A stretch of DNA of 64,000 bases from Fuerstiella sp. (lineage in GTDB: Bacteria > Planctomycetota > Planctomycetia > Planctomycetales > Planctomycetaceae), in contig JALHMY010000001.1 of the NCBI GenBank assembly GCA_022843805.1, forward strand, positions 127,795-191,794, read 5' to 3'. A program made the position numbers and the translations under genes. How positions within the stretch are numbered: position 1 is the first letter of the stretch; every line of letters starts with the position of its first letter. The notes under the pieces were generated by a model, which had not been told where the DNA came from, did no database searches, and was given only the letters and a program-made list of their open reading frames with translations. Shown here one piece after another: positions 34,938 through 44,853 of the stretch.

Positions 34938-36251
34938 ATGCTGAGCTGCATTTTGCGGGACATTGGACGCAGGTCACACTGGCGAGCCGCCATTGTGCTG
35001 TTCCAAATTCTGTTGTTTCGTTCAACCGCGGAAGCTTCTCAGCTGGAGGAGCTCGCGGTCCGGGCGGGATTCAGAATTCTGGCTCAGGGAAACTCTTCCC
35101 CGGAAACGCAGAAACGTGCGGAATCTTCGTTCCCTCTAAAATCGATGACAGCCGAAAACCGTGAGAGAGCGAAGGCAGTTGTTGAGAAGTGCACACAATT
35201 TCGACGCCTGCCTGAATTGCAGTATGCTGCAGATCCGGCGATCTACAAGTATCTTCTGACCAATCCGGACGTGGCCGTCAGTACATGGCGAGTCATGGGC
35301 ATTTCAAAATTTGAGATGTGGCAGACCGGACCGCTGGAGTACGAAGCTCAGGCCGTGGACGGGTCAGAAGGCCTTGCCGACGTGCTCTTTCGTGACGAAA
35401 ACAACTGCGTTTTTATCTGTGATGGTCGGTATCACAATCCGCTCCTTCCGAAACCACTGGAGGCTGCCGCTCTGGTCTGGTTTCGATATGGTTTTGCACC
35501 CGCCAAAGATGGTACCTGGGTCGTCACTCAGTCAGCCGATGTGTTTGTGTCGTTTCCATCGCAGGGTCTGGCAGCTGTTGCCAAAGTGCTGACACCCGTG
35601 ACGAACTCCATGATGGATCGAAACCTGTTTGAAGTGTCACTTTACGCCAGTCTGATGTCACGAGCAGTACGTGATGAGCCGGAGTGGGTGATTCAGGTGG
35701 CCAGTCAGATGGAAGGCGTCATTCCTCAGCGGACACCGGAATTGATCGCAATTGCGAGACAGCCACGACTCGGCAGAACCATTTCCTCACGACACATTTC
35801 CCGACAGGCGGAGGCTGCTGAAAAAGCGATGCTGCTGCCGTCGACGATTTCTCTGTTTGAAATCACGAAACCCGAAGATCTGGCGGCCGTCCCGGGAGCT
35901 CCCGCACTCCCGGTACCGCCTGTATCGGCGAATGCCGGTGCAACCACGGCCGCCAGTTCTTCGGCATCGTCCATCCGACCTTCCATGTCCTCCGGCAGAA
36001 ATTCACCAGCTGCGCGTTCAGCCTTTTCAGCCCGGCCGACTGTGACGATCGGTGCGGATCGGACAGAAATGGCGCAGAACCCGGCAGCGGTGCGACCGAA
36101 ACCTGCCGTTGCGAAGGAACCAGCTGCGTCGGCTGGTTTATCAGATTCCACGGAATTTGCTCTGCAGCCAGCCATCACGCCTCCGCTGGCGGACGGCGGT
36201 GCTGCAAAAGTTTCGCCAGCGAGCAGTACGTCTGTACCAATGGGACCCTGA
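34938..36251 (+). CDS. Exported protein of unknown function with Ala/Ser/Pro-rich tail
   Basis: 437 residues from the ATG at 34938, preferred over a GTG 14 codons earlier because GGGGG lies 6 nt upstream and a hydrophobic signal follows (AAIVLFQILLFRSTAEASQ). The folded part (about 40-290) includes YAADPAIYKYLLTNPDVAVS, WRVMGISKFEMWQTGPLEY, NNCVFICDGRYHNPLLPKPL and LAAVAKVLTPVTNSMMDRN. The pattern looks conserved and enzyme-like, but I do not recognise the family. Residues about 320-437 are low complexity (Ala, Ser, Pro, Thr). It precedes the TIM-barrel gene by 105 nt on the same strand. Confidence 0.72.
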   Translation: MLSCILRDIGRRSHWRAAIVLFQILLFRSTAEASQLEELAVRAGFRILAQGNSSPETQKRAESSFPLKSMTAENRERAKAVVEKCTQFRRLPELQYAADPAIYKYLLTNPDVAVSTWRVMGISKFEMWQTGPLEYEAQAVDGSEGLADVLFRDENNCVFICDGRYHNPLLPKPLEAAALVWFRYGFAPAKDGTWVVTQSADVFVSFPSQGLAAVAKVLTPVTNSMMDRNLFEVSLYASLMSRAVRDEPEWVIQVASQMEGVIPQRTPELIAIARQPRLGRTISSRHISRQAEAAEKAMLLPSTISLFEITKPEDLAAVPGAPALPVPPVSANAGATTAASSSASSIRPSMSSGRNSPAARSAFSARPTVTIGADRTEMAQNPAAVRPKPAVAKEPAASAGLSDSTEFALQPAITPPLADGGAAKVSPASSTSVPMGP

Positions 36252-36356
36252 TCGCGCTGATGATCACTGGCAACCGAGTCCATTTCGGCACAAGATTCAC
36301 GCATCCCTGCGGTCTGAGCATTTCGCGGCTGAGCGAACAGCGACGACCGCTGAACA

Positions 36357-37184
36357 GTGGCGAGATTCTCCGTGGCCGATTTTTCCTACAGTCTCAATAC
36401 CAGCACCATTAAGACGACACCTCTGCTGAAAAAGATTGCCGTTGCCCACGAAGCCGGGTATTCGGGCATTGAGCTCTGGCATGATGACATTGATCAATAT
36501 CTTTCCAGCGGTGGATCGCTCGCTGAGCTTCGCCGGGCATTGGATGATGCCGGGCTTGCGGTTCCTGCCACAATTCATCTGAAGCAGTGGTTTCAAACCA
36601 CCGGTGAAGAATACCGGGTTGTGATCGAAGACACGAAGAAGAAGTTCGAACAGGCTGCTGCGCTCGGATCACCGTATGCAGTTGCCGGGCCGCCACGAGG
36701 ACCTGCTGATCGAAAACTGGGCGCAGTTCGTTACTGTGATCTTCTGGAACTTGGACGCCGGTTTGGTGTTTGTCCCGCCTTTGAGTATCTCGGGTTTGTG
36801 GACGACATTCGCACCATTGATGATGCTCTGGAGATCATTGAGGGCTGCGGCCATCCGGATGCCTGTATTGTGCTGGATCCCTTTCACTGCTGGGCAGGGG
36901 GCGGGGGCATGGAATCGATTTCCCGACTCACAGCGGCAAAAATTGCTGTTTCACATTTTAATGACGCACCGGCAGAGCCCGAACCGACGACGCAGCGGGA
37001 TCCCGACCGAGTCATGCCGGGGGATGGCGCAATGAATCTGAAACGGTATTGTGATCTCCTGCGATCTGTAAACTATCGGGGTTTTTTGTCGCTGGAACTG
37101 TTCAGACCTGACCTGTGGGAAAAGGATCCGCTGCAGGTAGCCCGAACCGGACTTGAGAAAATGAAAGCAGTTGCGGAGCGATAA
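36357..37184 (+). CDS. Sugar phosphate isomerase/epimerase-like TIM-barrel protein
   Basis: 275 residues of the AP endonuclease family 2/xylose isomerase-like superfamily. Markers are HEAGYSGIELWHDDID, CPAFEYLGFVDDIRTIDDAL, ACIVLDPFHCWAGGGG (metal ligands D and H), AVSHFNDAPAEP (H, D) and YRGFLSLELFRPDLW (final Glu). Such proteins isomerise or epimerise sugars, inositols or dehydroshikimate-like compounds; the substrate is not predictable. The start is a GTG with a weak ribosome site; no ATG gives a complete first strand. It may share a transcript with the 437-aa protein. Confidence 0.88.
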   Translation: MARFSVADFSYSLNTSTIKTTPLLKKIAVAHEAGYSGIELWHDDIDQYLSSGGSLAELRRALDDAGLAVPATIHLKQWFQTTGEEYRVVIEDTKKKFEQAAALGSPYAVAGPPRGPADRKLGAVRYCDLLELGRRFGVCPAFEYLGFVDDIRTIDDALEIIEGCGHPDACIVLDPFHCWAGGGGMESISRLTAAKIAVSHFNDAPAEPEPTTQRDPDRVMPGDGAMNLKRYCDLLRSVNYRGFLSLELFRPDLWEKDPLQVARTGLEKMKAVAER

Positions 37185-37337
37185 CGGAAAACTTTTTCCA
37201 ATTGCCGTCATATTTTCCTTAATCGCTAAAGTTCGTCGTGTACCACTGCCGATCCGTCTGATACGCAGCGTGTTGCCAAGTGGTCGGGTTGTTCCCTGAC
37301 GTCGCTGCGATGTCAATTGCGGGATCGGACAGGAACG

Positions 37338-38216
37338 ATGAAACGGCAGAATCTGCTGGTAGCGATATGTGTGGCAATGGCTCTGTCCGGTTGCTCAATG
37401 CACGGGAACTCAGGACTCTTCGGTTCCCGCGGCCATCACAATAATCCGTATGCATATCAGCCCGTGTACATGTACCAGCCCGTTGCTTATGACTGTGAGC
37501 AGCCGCAGTATATGCCGGCTCTGTATCCAGGCGACCCGTTTGCCGGACGTCGCCAAAAGGTGAAGAAGAACCGCCGTCATCCCCACAATGTCTATCAGGC
37601 AACGCCTGTTGCCGCTGGTGGATGGATGACTGGGGCAAACTATTTTCAACCCGCCATGTACCCAGGACCGATGATGCCGGTCGGCGGAATGTGGAGCACA
37701 GCAGGGGATGTCTGCGGTTGCGATGATTCGGCAGAATACGTTCCTGTCAGCATGGGTTCTCCGGCGATGTTTTCGTACGGAGCTGTTCATGGTCAGGAAG
37801 CAATGATGTCGGGTTCGGAGTTTTCCGCCGGGTGTTTTTCCCAGGGAATGCCAATGGACCCTGCATGTGCAGCACCAACCTGTGCAGCACCCATGATGAT
37901 GGCTCCGACGTGTGCCGCTCCAGTTACTGACCCATCCTGTGCCATACCTGCCATGCAGACACCGGGCGGTGCGTTTCCTCAGATGTCGATGCCTGCTGCA
38001 GGACAGCATTTCGCTCCGCAGGAACCTCAGGAACAGGTGTTCCCGGCACCGGTGCCGGATTCGGCCCCTATGCAGGACGACATCGCTCCGATGCCACCGG
38101 CTGTTGAAAAGACCAGCTGGATCGTTCCGCAGTCGAACGCTCAGGGTGGGGTACCAATGCCTGGCCAGCGAGTCATGTCACGCCAGATGCTGCCAGCCCC
38201 CGGCGTTATACGCTGA
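37338..38216 (+). CDS. Lipoprotein with Cys-Ala-Ala-Pro and Met-rich repeats
   Basis: 292 residues from the ATG at 37338, preceded by AGGA. The signal ends in a lipobox, LSGC. The mature protein is rich in Tyr, Pro, Met, Gly and Cys. A central stretch repeats CAAP/CAxP units (DPACAAP, TCAAPMMMAP, TCAAPVTDPSCAIP), spacing cysteines 4-9 residues apart with methionines between. A basic patch (RRQKVKKNRRHPH) precedes it. No catalytic domain is visible. A metal-binding or cross-linked surface role is conceivable but unproven. It converges on the TolC-like gene; the stops are 22 nt apart. Confidence 0.72.
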   Translation: MKRQNLLVAICVAMALSGCSMHGNSGLFGSRGHHNNPYAYQPVYMYQPVAYDCEQPQYMPALYPGDPFAGRRQKVKKNRRHPHNVYQATPVAAGGWMTGANYFQPAMYPGPMMPVGGMWSTAGDVCGCDDSAEYVPVSMGSPAMFSYGAVHGQEAMMSGSEFSAGCFSQGMPMDPACAAPTCAAPMMMAPTCAAPVTDPSCAIPAMQTPGGAFPQMSMPAAGQHFAPQEPQEQVFPAPVPDSAPMQDDIAPMPPAVEKTSWIVPQSNAQGGVPMPGQRVMSRQMLPAPGVIR

Positions 38217-38238
38217 ATGGACATAATTTCCCGCAAGG

Positions 38239-40107
38239 TCAGGGCTGCGGATCCTGCGGAAGCATGGGGAGCGGCCCCTCCCGGCGTTTGGGATAATCGT
38301 TGAGGTCAAAGAATTCCTCGGATGGCTTTTCCGAGTCCGGGTAACGTTCGCCACTCTTTGTGGCCCGCAAATCTTTGGGATAACAGTCCGGTCCGACGCA
38401 GTGCCCCCATGGACCAATGGAAGCATATTGCTCCTCAACGAATGTGATACCGTGAGTATCAAGAATTGTGCCGGTGTGTCGTTCCAGACTGGCCAGTTCA
38501 GAGTTATAAGACGTGAGGGACTGTGCTTCAGAGACGACCGCGTTGCCCCAGTCTGTAATGGCCTGCAACGCATTCAGCAGCGGAACGCCGCGGGTTGCAT
38601 TTCCCACATTGATGGTGTACCTCGTTGTCTGAACCTCCAGATTATCACGGGCCGCATCCCGCGTTTCCCGGTATGCTTCGTACTGCAGAAAGAACTGATC
38701 CACATTTCTGACAGATGCTGCCAGCGTGTGTTCGATCTGATGCAGCCCCTGCCGGATATTCGCGCGATCCCGTGCGATCAGCAGTTCCCGGGATCGTACC
38801 TGTGCTCGCGCCTGCCTCAGTCCCAGCGGGACTGAAAACGTGACGCCCAGTGTCCAGTCGGTGTGGTCGTCCGGCGAGGTTGAAAGGTTCGATCCGTCCA
38901 GAAGCCGGCCAGACAATCCGTTCCATCTCTGAAGGGCCACCGCGTTCAGAGTGGGTTTGGCCAGATTTCTTCCCTGTATCAGCCGCTGCTGGTCTGCCAG
39001 CAGAATCAGATTCAATTCAATCAGGTCGGGACGTTTTTGCTGTGCGGTTGCAACAACTTCCTCCCAGCGAAATTCAATTCTGTCTCGTGTTGGAGGCGTC
39101 GACGGGACGAGTCGGCTGCCATCTTCCGGTGTCAGTCCCAGCAGGTTTCGCAGTGCTGCCTCGCGCTGAAGAACGCTTGATCGAGCGGCAATCAGAGTGG
39201 CCTTAAAGTTGGCATACGAAGCACTGCTTTGGGCTGTATCGGCCTGATCGCCGCTTCCGGTCTTCAGTCGGGCGGCCGCAAGCTGAGCGGCGAATAGCGC
39301 CTGCGATACCTGGATTTCCCTCGCCCACAATTCGGTTCTCGCCTGCACCAGCTGCCAGTAGGCTGTTACCACGCCCTGCACAAGCTCCTGAACGGAGTCC
39401 TTGAACTGAAAGTAGGACTGATCCAGTCCCAGTCGGGCGATCACAATCGGCGCCTGATTGGCGGGCCTTCCGAATCCCGCCAGCAGTGGCTGAGTATAAC
39501 TGAGTTCCATGGTGGGAGAATGTGTTGGGTCAAGAGATCCACTGCCCGGCGGACCCGCACCTCGGCGATTCCAGTTATCCAGAACGCTGAAATCAGCCAC
39601 ACCACCGAAGCGATTTGTCTGAGACAGTCCGGCTGAAATATCCGTACCGCTGACCCGCCGATCGACAATTAAAGCTCGCAGTGGATCAGCTGGGTCGGGT
39701 ACAGCAAAAGGAGTTTCATTCCGCCGAAAAATGCTGTTCGCTGAAAACACAGGGTCAAAACGACCAATCGCCTGGTCGATCGCACTGGTTGCAATTGCCG
39801 TGTCGTAAATTGTCTGCCCGGAGGAGACTGCGGAAGTGCCCGCCAGAACTCGAATCACTTCGGAATGCTGCAGGGCCAGATTGATGGCTTCGTCCAGCGG
39901 CAGATAGCGCTCATTTCCCACAATTTCGGGCGATGCAACCGTCACCGGCACTCCGCCTGGCGGGCGGCGAAATCGAGAAACATCCGACTCCGAATGCCAC
40001 TGAATCCTGTGTTGCTCATCAACATGCAGCTGTGCAAAAACGAAGGAGTGTACTGTACAAAGTACACAGCTGCAGGTTAGGACCGATTGAAGCAGTGAAA
40101 TACGCAT
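38239..40107 (-). CDS. TolC-family outer membrane channel protein
   Basis: 622 residues with an N-terminal signal (SVLTCSCVLCTVHSFVFAQ). The body has the paired outer membrane efflux protein repeats: YLPLDEAINLALQHSEVIRV, LELSYTQPLLAGFGRPANQA-like strands and long helical segments (RTELWAREIQVSQALFAAQ, LRQARAQVRSRELLIARDRA). It is longer than E. coli TolC by a polar C-terminal extension. It is last of four co-directional genes after a membrane fusion protein, a MacB-like permease and its ATPase, and would complete a tripartite exporter across the outer membrane. The gap to the ATPase gene is 63 nt. Confidence 0.9.
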   Translation of the reverse strand: MRISLLQSVLTCSCVLCTVHSFVFAQLHVDEQHRIQWHSESDVSRFRRPPGGVPVTVASPEIVGNERYLPLDEAINLALQHSEVIRVLAGTSAVSSGQTIYDTAIATSAIDQAIGRFDPVFSANSIFRRNETPFAVPDPADPLRALIVDRRVSGTDISAGLSQTNRFGGVADFSVLDNWNRRGAGPPGSGSLDPTHSPTMELSYTQPLLAGFGRPANQAPIVIARLGLDQSYFQFKDSVQELVQGVVTAYWQLVQARTELWAREIQVSQALFAAQLAAARLKTGSGDQADTAQSSASYANFKATLIAARSSVLQREAALRNLLGLTPEDGSRLVPSTPPTRDRIEFRWEEVVATAQQKRPDLIELNLILLADQQRLIQGRNLAKPTLNAVALQRWNGLSGRLLDGSNLSTSPDDHTDWTLGVTFSVPLGLRQARAQVRSRELLIARDRANIRQGLHQIEHTLAASVRNVDQFFLQYEAYRETRDAARDNLEVQTTRYTINVGNATRGVPLLNALQAITDWGNAVVSEAQSLTSYNSELASLERHTGTILDTHGITFVEEQYASIGPWGHCVGPDCYPKDLRATKSGERYPDSEKPSEEFFDLNDYPKRREGPLPMLPQDPQP

Positions 40108-40170
40108 GTCCGTCAGAATCGGAAATCGGCTGACAGAAATGCGGCTCGTTCCGATGTTAGCGGCCGTTCT

Positions 40171-40917
40171 TTATGCACTGCGGTCCGGTTCTGAGGGTTC
40201 CACCGGGTGTAGTGACTCGAACGCCGTTTCGAAGGACTGCGTATCCGTCACAATGCTGCCATCCCTCATCACCAGAATTCTCCTCGCGTGGCGGGCAACG
40301 TTCAGATCATGTGTTACCAGAATCACTGTGATCCTGCGTTCACTGTTCAGCTGCTGAAACAGTTCGATGACTTCACGACTGGTGCGGGAATCCAGGTTCC
40401 CCGTCGGTTCGTCACCCATCAGAATGGATGGCGAGTTGACGAGCGATCTGGCAATGGCGACTCGCTGCTGCTGCCCACCGGAAAGCTGCGCAGGATGATG
40501 ATCCAGCCGATCGCCCAGCCCCACCATTTTCAACATCTCGGTCGCTTTCTGGCGGCGAATACGACCAGAGAGCTTTGGGCCATATAGCAGCGGCAGCTCA
40601 ACGTTTTCAAGCGCTGACGTTCGCGCCAGAAGATTAAAGTTCTGGAACACGAAACCAATATATCTGTTTCGAATAACGGCCCGGTCGTTTCGCGACATCG
40701 TGGCAATTTCGGTCTGGTTCAGCAGGTAGCTGCCCTGACTGGGCCGATCCAGACAGCCCAGAGTATTCATCAGAGTGGATTTTCCCGAGCCGGATGGTCC
40801 CAGCAGTGCTATAAACTCGCCCTGCTCGATCTGAAGTGTGGTCGGCAGTAAGGCGTGAACCTGCACTTCTCCGAGGTCGTAGGTTTTGGCAATGTCAGTC
40901 AGCTCAATCAGTGCCAT
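40171..40917 (-). CDS. MacB/LolD-type ABC transporter ATPase
   Basis: 248 residues. The Walker A motif is GPSGSGKST (40-48), the Q-loop is in [21 protein letters not shown], the signature motif is LSGGQQQR and Walker B is SILMGDEP, followed by a switch His in [10 protein letters not shown]. The specific FQNFNLL-type loop and the length are those of the MacB/LolD/FtsE class, which drives mechanotransmission rather than classic import. Its partner is the FtsX-like permease encoded directly upstream. In E. coli MacB both parts are one chain; here they are separate. Confidence 0.94.
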   Translation of the reverse strand: MALIELTDIAKTYDLGEVQVHALLPTTLQIEQGEFIALLGPSGSGKSTLMNTLGCLDRPSQGSYLLNQTEIATMSRNDRAVIRNRYIGFVFQNFNLLARTSALENVELPLLYGPKLSGRIRRQKATEMLKMVGLGDRLDHHPAQLSGGQQQRVAIARSLVNSPSILMGDEPTGNLDSRTSREVIELFQQLNSERRITVILVTHDLNVARHARRILVMRDGSIVTDTQSFETAFESLHPVEPSEPDRSA

Positions 40918-40985
40918 GGATACTCAATTGCTGTTTTGTTATTCAATGTCTGCAGCGTCGTCGGGAAACTCACAGCGAATTCGAA

Positions 40986-42227
40986 CTATTCGTATCGCAG
41001 CGCATCGATCGGATCCAGCCGGCTGGCCTGCCAGGCCGGGTAGAGCCCAAACACCATTCCGACGATCGCAGCGAAGATCATGGCGATGATTGCGGCAGGA
41101 ATGGAGACAATAACGGGCCATTCCGTTCCGGATGTAATGGAGTTCAGCAACATCGTGATGGAGATGGATGCTCCAATTCCCAGAGCCAGTCCGATGATTC
41201 CTCCAAAACAGGACAGAACCACGGATTCGATCAGAAACTGAGTCAGAATGTCACGTCCCCGAGCACCGACCGCCATTCGGATCCCAATTTCCCGAGTCCT
41301 TTCGGTGACGGAAACCAGCATGATGTTCATGATGCCAACACCGCCCACCAGCAGCGAGATAGCGGCAATCGCAGAGAGCAGTGCCGTCATGACACCGGTG
41401 ATTCGTCCCAGGAAGGCGGAGATTTCGTTACTGCTCTGAACCTCAAAATCCGGCTTTCCGCCAGCGCCGATACTGTGACGGCTCATCAGGAGCTCCCGAA
41501 TTTCCGTTGTTGTGTCGGGAATCAGGTCGGCACTGCGTGCGGCGACAAAAATCGCATTGACATCGTCAAACTGTGATCCCTGAAGCCGCTGTTTGGCCGT
41601 GGTAAACGGCATCAGCAGGACATTGTCCTGATCTCTGCCATCCAGAGCGGCTCCCTTCTCCTGCAGCACGCCCACAATTGTGAAGGGCAGATTTCGAATG
41701 CGGATATTTTGTCCCAGCGGATTCGAAGTCTGAAACAGTTCACGAACAATCGTGTGACCGACAACACACACGCTGCTTCCGGCCCGCACATCGCGTTCGG
41801 AAAAGAACCCGCCCGCTTCAATGGCCCAGTTCCGGATTCGCACATACTCGTGACCCACTCCGAACATTTCGGCTGGCTGCATATTGCGATTTCCTCTGAC
41901 GACCGGAGCTGCTGCTCCTACCAGAGGTGAAACGGCCATCGCCGACTGACATTCCTTTCGAATGGCCACGGCGTCGTCAGCCGTCAGCGTCGGAAGATTG
42001 CCCACACGTACGCCCCGGCGTTTTTCGCGGCTTGGCTGAACAAAGATAAAATTGGTTCCAAAAGACTGCAGTTCGGTCTGCAGCAGCTGACCCGCGCTGG
42101 TCCCTACCGAAACCATCGTAGTGACTGCGGCGATGCCAATGACGACGCCGAGAATGGTCAGCGTTGCCCGCAGCTTATTTCGCGCCAGTGCCCGAACAGC
42201 AACAGCGATGGTCAGCAGAAATCCCAT
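40986..42227 (-). CDS. MacB-like ABC transporter permease (FtsX family)
   Basis: 413 residues with four membrane helices in MacB order: one N-terminal (ATLTILGVVIGIAAVTTMVS), a large periplasmic domain (about 45-285), and three at the C-terminus (ALLSAIAAISLLVGGVGIMN, VVLSCFGGIIGLALGIG, IPAAIIAMIFAAIVGMVFGL). The VGGVGIMNIMLVSVTERTRE and IGIRMAVGARGRDILTQFL stretches are hallmark MacB/FtsX signatures. It probably pumps a peptide, lipid or macrolide-like compound from the periplasm into the TolC-like channel. It is 12 nt downstream of the membrane fusion protein gene. Confidence 0.94.
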   Translation of the reverse strand: MGFLLTIAVAVRALARNKLRATLTILGVVIGIAAVTTMVSVGTSAGQLLQTELQSFGTNFIFVQPSREKRRGVRVGNLPTLTADDAVAIRKECQSAMAVSPLVGAAAPVVRGNRNMQPAEMFGVGHEYVRIRNWAIEAGGFFSERDVRAGSSVCVVGHTIVRELFQTSNPLGQNIRIRNLPFTIVGVLQEKGAALDGRDQDNVLLMPFTTAKQRLQGSQFDDVNAIFVAARSADLIPDTTTEIRELLMSRHSIGAGGKPDFEVQSSNEISAFLGRITGVMTALLSAIAAISLLVGGVGIMNIMLVSVTERTREIGIRMAVGARGRDILTQFLIESVVLSCFGGIIGLALGIGASISITMLLNSITSGTEWPVIVSIPAAIIAMIFAAIVGMVFGLYPAWQASRLDPIDALRYE

Positions 42228-42239
42228 GTCCGCAGGCTC

Positions 42240-43511
42240 CTACCTTGCCATCCTGATACCAACGACCACTTCATCGCCGGGCTTCAGTTCTCCCTCGATC
42301 ATCTGTGCAAACTGATAATTCTCCACCCCAATTCGCACATCAACCGCTCGAAGTTTTTCACCATCAATGACCCAGACGACCTGTCGCGATGCACGGCTGG
42401 CTGCAAGTGACGCATCGTCCACGGGCTGTTCATCCGTGCTTTCCGCCGCGCCATCCTGTTCCTGCTCTTCCTGACTGAGGTTCAGGTCCAGTCGATGCAG
42501 GTCAGCATCTCTGACATCCTTTTTGTCCGGGGTAAAACGAAGTGCGGCCCCCGGAATCTTTACCACATCTTTGAGCTCACGAATTTGAAATGTCAGTGTG
42601 GCCGTCATCCCCGGAAGCAGTTTCATCTCGGCATTCGACGTCGCGACAACCACAGGATAAGTCACCACGTTTTGTGTGGTTGTGGAACTGAGTCGGATTT
42701 GTTCGATCACTCCGTCGCTGAATACCTGCCCCGGATAGGCTTCCACGGTGAATGATACGGGCTGTTTGGAATCTCTGGCTTCGCGGATCATCCCGATATC
42801 CGCTTCATCGACGGCAGCGAAAATATGAAGCTTCTCACGCATCTGCGGAGCAATAATAAACAGCTCCGGTGTCTGGAATGATGCAGCCAGTGTCTGCCCG
42901 GGCTCGATTTTCTTATCCAGTATAATCCCGTCGACCGGTGAAATGATCTTCGTATAGTTCAGGTTGGCTTTTGAATTGGCCAGTGTGGCCAGCGCCTGTT
43001 TGACGGACGCCTCCGCAATTGTCAGCTGTGCCTCGAGTGACATGCGTGAAAAGCGAAACTGATCAAGCTCCGTCTGAGAGATGAAGTCAGCATTCTCATC
43101 CTTCAGCAGCAGGGATCGCTGTTCATCGTTCCTCGCTCGCTGCAGTTCTGCTCGCACACGCTCCACAGTGGCCAGCTGAGTCATATGACTGGCTTCATCT
43201 CGCTCAACAGCCGCCTGATAGATGCGGGGATCGATCGTGGCCAGCAACTGGCCCTCTTTAACTTCGTCGTTAAAATCGACGAACAGTTCCTGAATGGGTC
43301 CCGATACGAACGACCCCACATGGACCGAAATGACCGGTTTAATTTCCCCCGATGCATTCCTTGTAATGCGCATATCGCCGGATTCGGCGGGTGCCGTGCG
43401 AAACTGTGTCTTACTGCGATTCTTCAGCCATGCGCTTCCCTGAACGTATCCGGCATAGCCAAGACTTCCAATGATTGCAGCAACAATAAGCAGCCGGAAA
43501 AGTAATTTCAT
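42240..43511 (-). CDS. MacA/HlyD-type membrane fusion protein
   Basis: 423 residues. One N-terminal membrane helix (LLIVAAIIGSLGYAGYVQG) anchors it. The biotinyl-lipoyl-like halves (HVGSFVSGPIQELFVDFNDE, KIISPVDGIILDKKIEPGQT) flank a helical hairpin (about 100-185) that should contact TolC. A beta-barrel follows, with GMTATLTFQIRELKDVVKIP. Compared with E. coli MacA there is an acidic insert rich in Glu/Gln/Asp near 330-370. It is the first gene of the exporter operon, and its promoter must lie in 43512-43864. Confidence 0.93.
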   Translation of the reverse strand: MKLLFRLLIVAAIIGSLGYAGYVQGSAWLKNRSKTQFRTAPAESGDMRITRNASGEIKPVISVHVGSFVSGPIQELFVDFNDEVKEGQLLATIDPRIYQAAVERDEASHMTQLATVERVRAELQRARNDEQRSLLLKDENADFISQTELDQFRFSRMSLEAQLTIAEASVKQALATLANSKANLNYTKIISPVDGIILDKKIEPGQTLAASFQTPELFIIAPQMREKLHIFAAVDEADIGMIREARDSKQPVSFTVEAYPGQVFSDGVIEQIRLSSTTTQNVVTYPVVVATSNAEMKLLPGMTATLTFQIRELKDVVKIPGAALRFTPDKKDVRDADLHRLDLNLSQEEQEQDGAAESTDEQPVDDASLAASRASRQVVWVIDGEKLRAVDVRIGVENYQFAQMIEGELKPGDEVVVGIRMAR

Positions 43512-43864
43512 AACCGTGATTTAGGCACCAGAGAACCTCGAACCATCAAAACTCAGCCAGTATCATAGTGAGTTCTGCAGTCCCCCGCGAATGTTTTTCC
43601 GATTGTGTGATCAGCATTCCAGACACCTGTTTTCTCTGCTGCAGACAGACAAATACTGAACTTCCGCACATCCCGTTTCATTTGCCGCTGATATAAGCCC
43701 CGGAAAGGCCGACCAGTTCTTTGCTGATTTTCATGCCCGGAGACGGTAATGACAAGTTGTATTCATCCGGATATGCTGGAGGCCTGTTACCGTATGGAGT
43801 GCATTCATTTGTTGACAGCCGTGAATTGAAAGTTGTCAGGCGTCCTTCAGGGGGTTCAGCGAAT
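43512..43864. promoter_or_regulatory. Divergent intergenic region between the exporter operon and the DUF808 gene
   Basis: 353 nt that must hold promoters for both directions. Plus-strand coding potential upstream of 43865 is open but not homologous-looking. No -35/-10 pair or operator could be assigned by eye. Confidence 0.3.
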
Positions 43865-44833
43865 ATGGCAGGCAGCAGCCTCCTGGCATTGATTGACGAC
43901 ATTGCCACAATTCTGGATGACGTCGCTGTACTCAGCAAAGTGGCTCTTGAAAAGACAGCCGGAGTGGTTGGAGACGATCTGGCTCTGAATGCCAAACAGG
44001 TTGTTGGCGTTGAGGTCAGTCGTGAACTGCCGGTAGTCTGGGCCGTCGCCAAAGGCTCGTTGCTGAACAAGGTGATCCTGGTACCTGTTGCCCTGGCGAT
44101 CAGTGCGTTCCTGCCGATCGCAGTGACACCTCTGCTGATGCTGGGCGGCGCTTTTCTCTGCTTCGAAGGCTGTGAGAAGCTGTTTCACAAATGGCTGCAT
44201 CGTCGTGAAGCGAATAAGGAAGTTGAGCAGGCAGTACATCTGCAGGCTTTGACGGAAGCCAGCGTGGACATCGTCGCGCTGGAAAAGCAAAAAATCAAAG
44301 GCGCGATCCGCACCGACTTTGTACTGTCGGCCGAAATCATTGTGATCGCTCTCGGAATTGTGGCAAAGGAATCGTTTCGTACGCAGGTTGCGGTCATGAC
44401 AACGATCGCCGTTCTGATGACGATCGGCGTGTACGGACTGGTGGCCTGTATCATCAAACTGGATGATGCTGGATTGTATTTAAGTGCCCGAACGGGCAAT
44501 CGTCCGTCTGCCAGAATGCTCCGTACACTGGGACGTCTGTTTGTGGTGTCAGCTCCATGGCTCATGAAAAGCCTGGCCGTTGCCGGTACTGCCGCCATGT
44601 TTATGGTGGGTGGCGGAATTCTGACTCACGGTGTTCCCGCCGTACATCACTGGATCGAACATGTGGCCCGGATCCCGGCATCAGTGGCAGTTGTGGGTGG
44701 TGTACTCGAGTTTCTGGTGGCCGGGTTCTTTCAGGCGATTGCCGGAATTCTGGCAGGCACCGTGCTGGTTGGCGTGTCAGTCGTGGTGAAGCGGTTGTGG
44801 AAAAAGGACTCCGAAACGCCGGTACACGGTTAA
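43865..44833 (+). CDS. DUF808 (YedI-type) inner membrane protein
   Basis: 322 residues. The ATG at 43865 gives the standard family N-terminus, AGSSLLALIDDIATILDDVA, and has AGGGGG about 10 nt upstream; an earlier in-frame ATG would add 48 residues not seen in the family. Many membrane helices follow (VILVPVALAISAFLPIAVTP, LLMLGGAFLCFEGCEKL, IIVIALGIVAKESFRTQVA, IAGILAGTVLVGVSVVVKRL). The motif FLCFEGCEKLFHKWLH is a family signature. YedI/DUF808 proteins have no firmly established function. It converges on the nadE gene with 20 nt between stops. Confidence 0.9.
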   Translation: MAGSSLLALIDDIATILDDVAVLSKVALEKTAGVVGDDLALNAKQVVGVEVSRELPVVWAVAKGSLLNKVILVPVALAISAFLPIAVTPLLMLGGAFLCFEGCEKLFHKWLHRREANKEVEQAVHLQALTEASVDIVALEKQKIKGAIRTDFVLSAEIIVIALGIVAKESFRTQVAVMTTIAVLMTIGVYGLVACIIKLDDAGLYLSARTGNRPSARMLRTLGRLFVVSAPWLMKSLAVAGTAAMFMVGGGILTHGVPAVHHWIEHVARIPASVAVVGGVLEFLVAGFFQAIAGILAGTVLVGVSVVVKRLWKKDSETPVHG

Positions 44834-44853
44834 GACAACGTGCTCAGGCGTTC

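Noticed and set aside
40836..41576. 246-codon plus-strand frame over the MacB permease and ATPase genes
   Set aside because: It is antisense to two well-recognised genes and its translation is low-complexity Asp/Gly/Gln/Ser, typical of a shadow frame.
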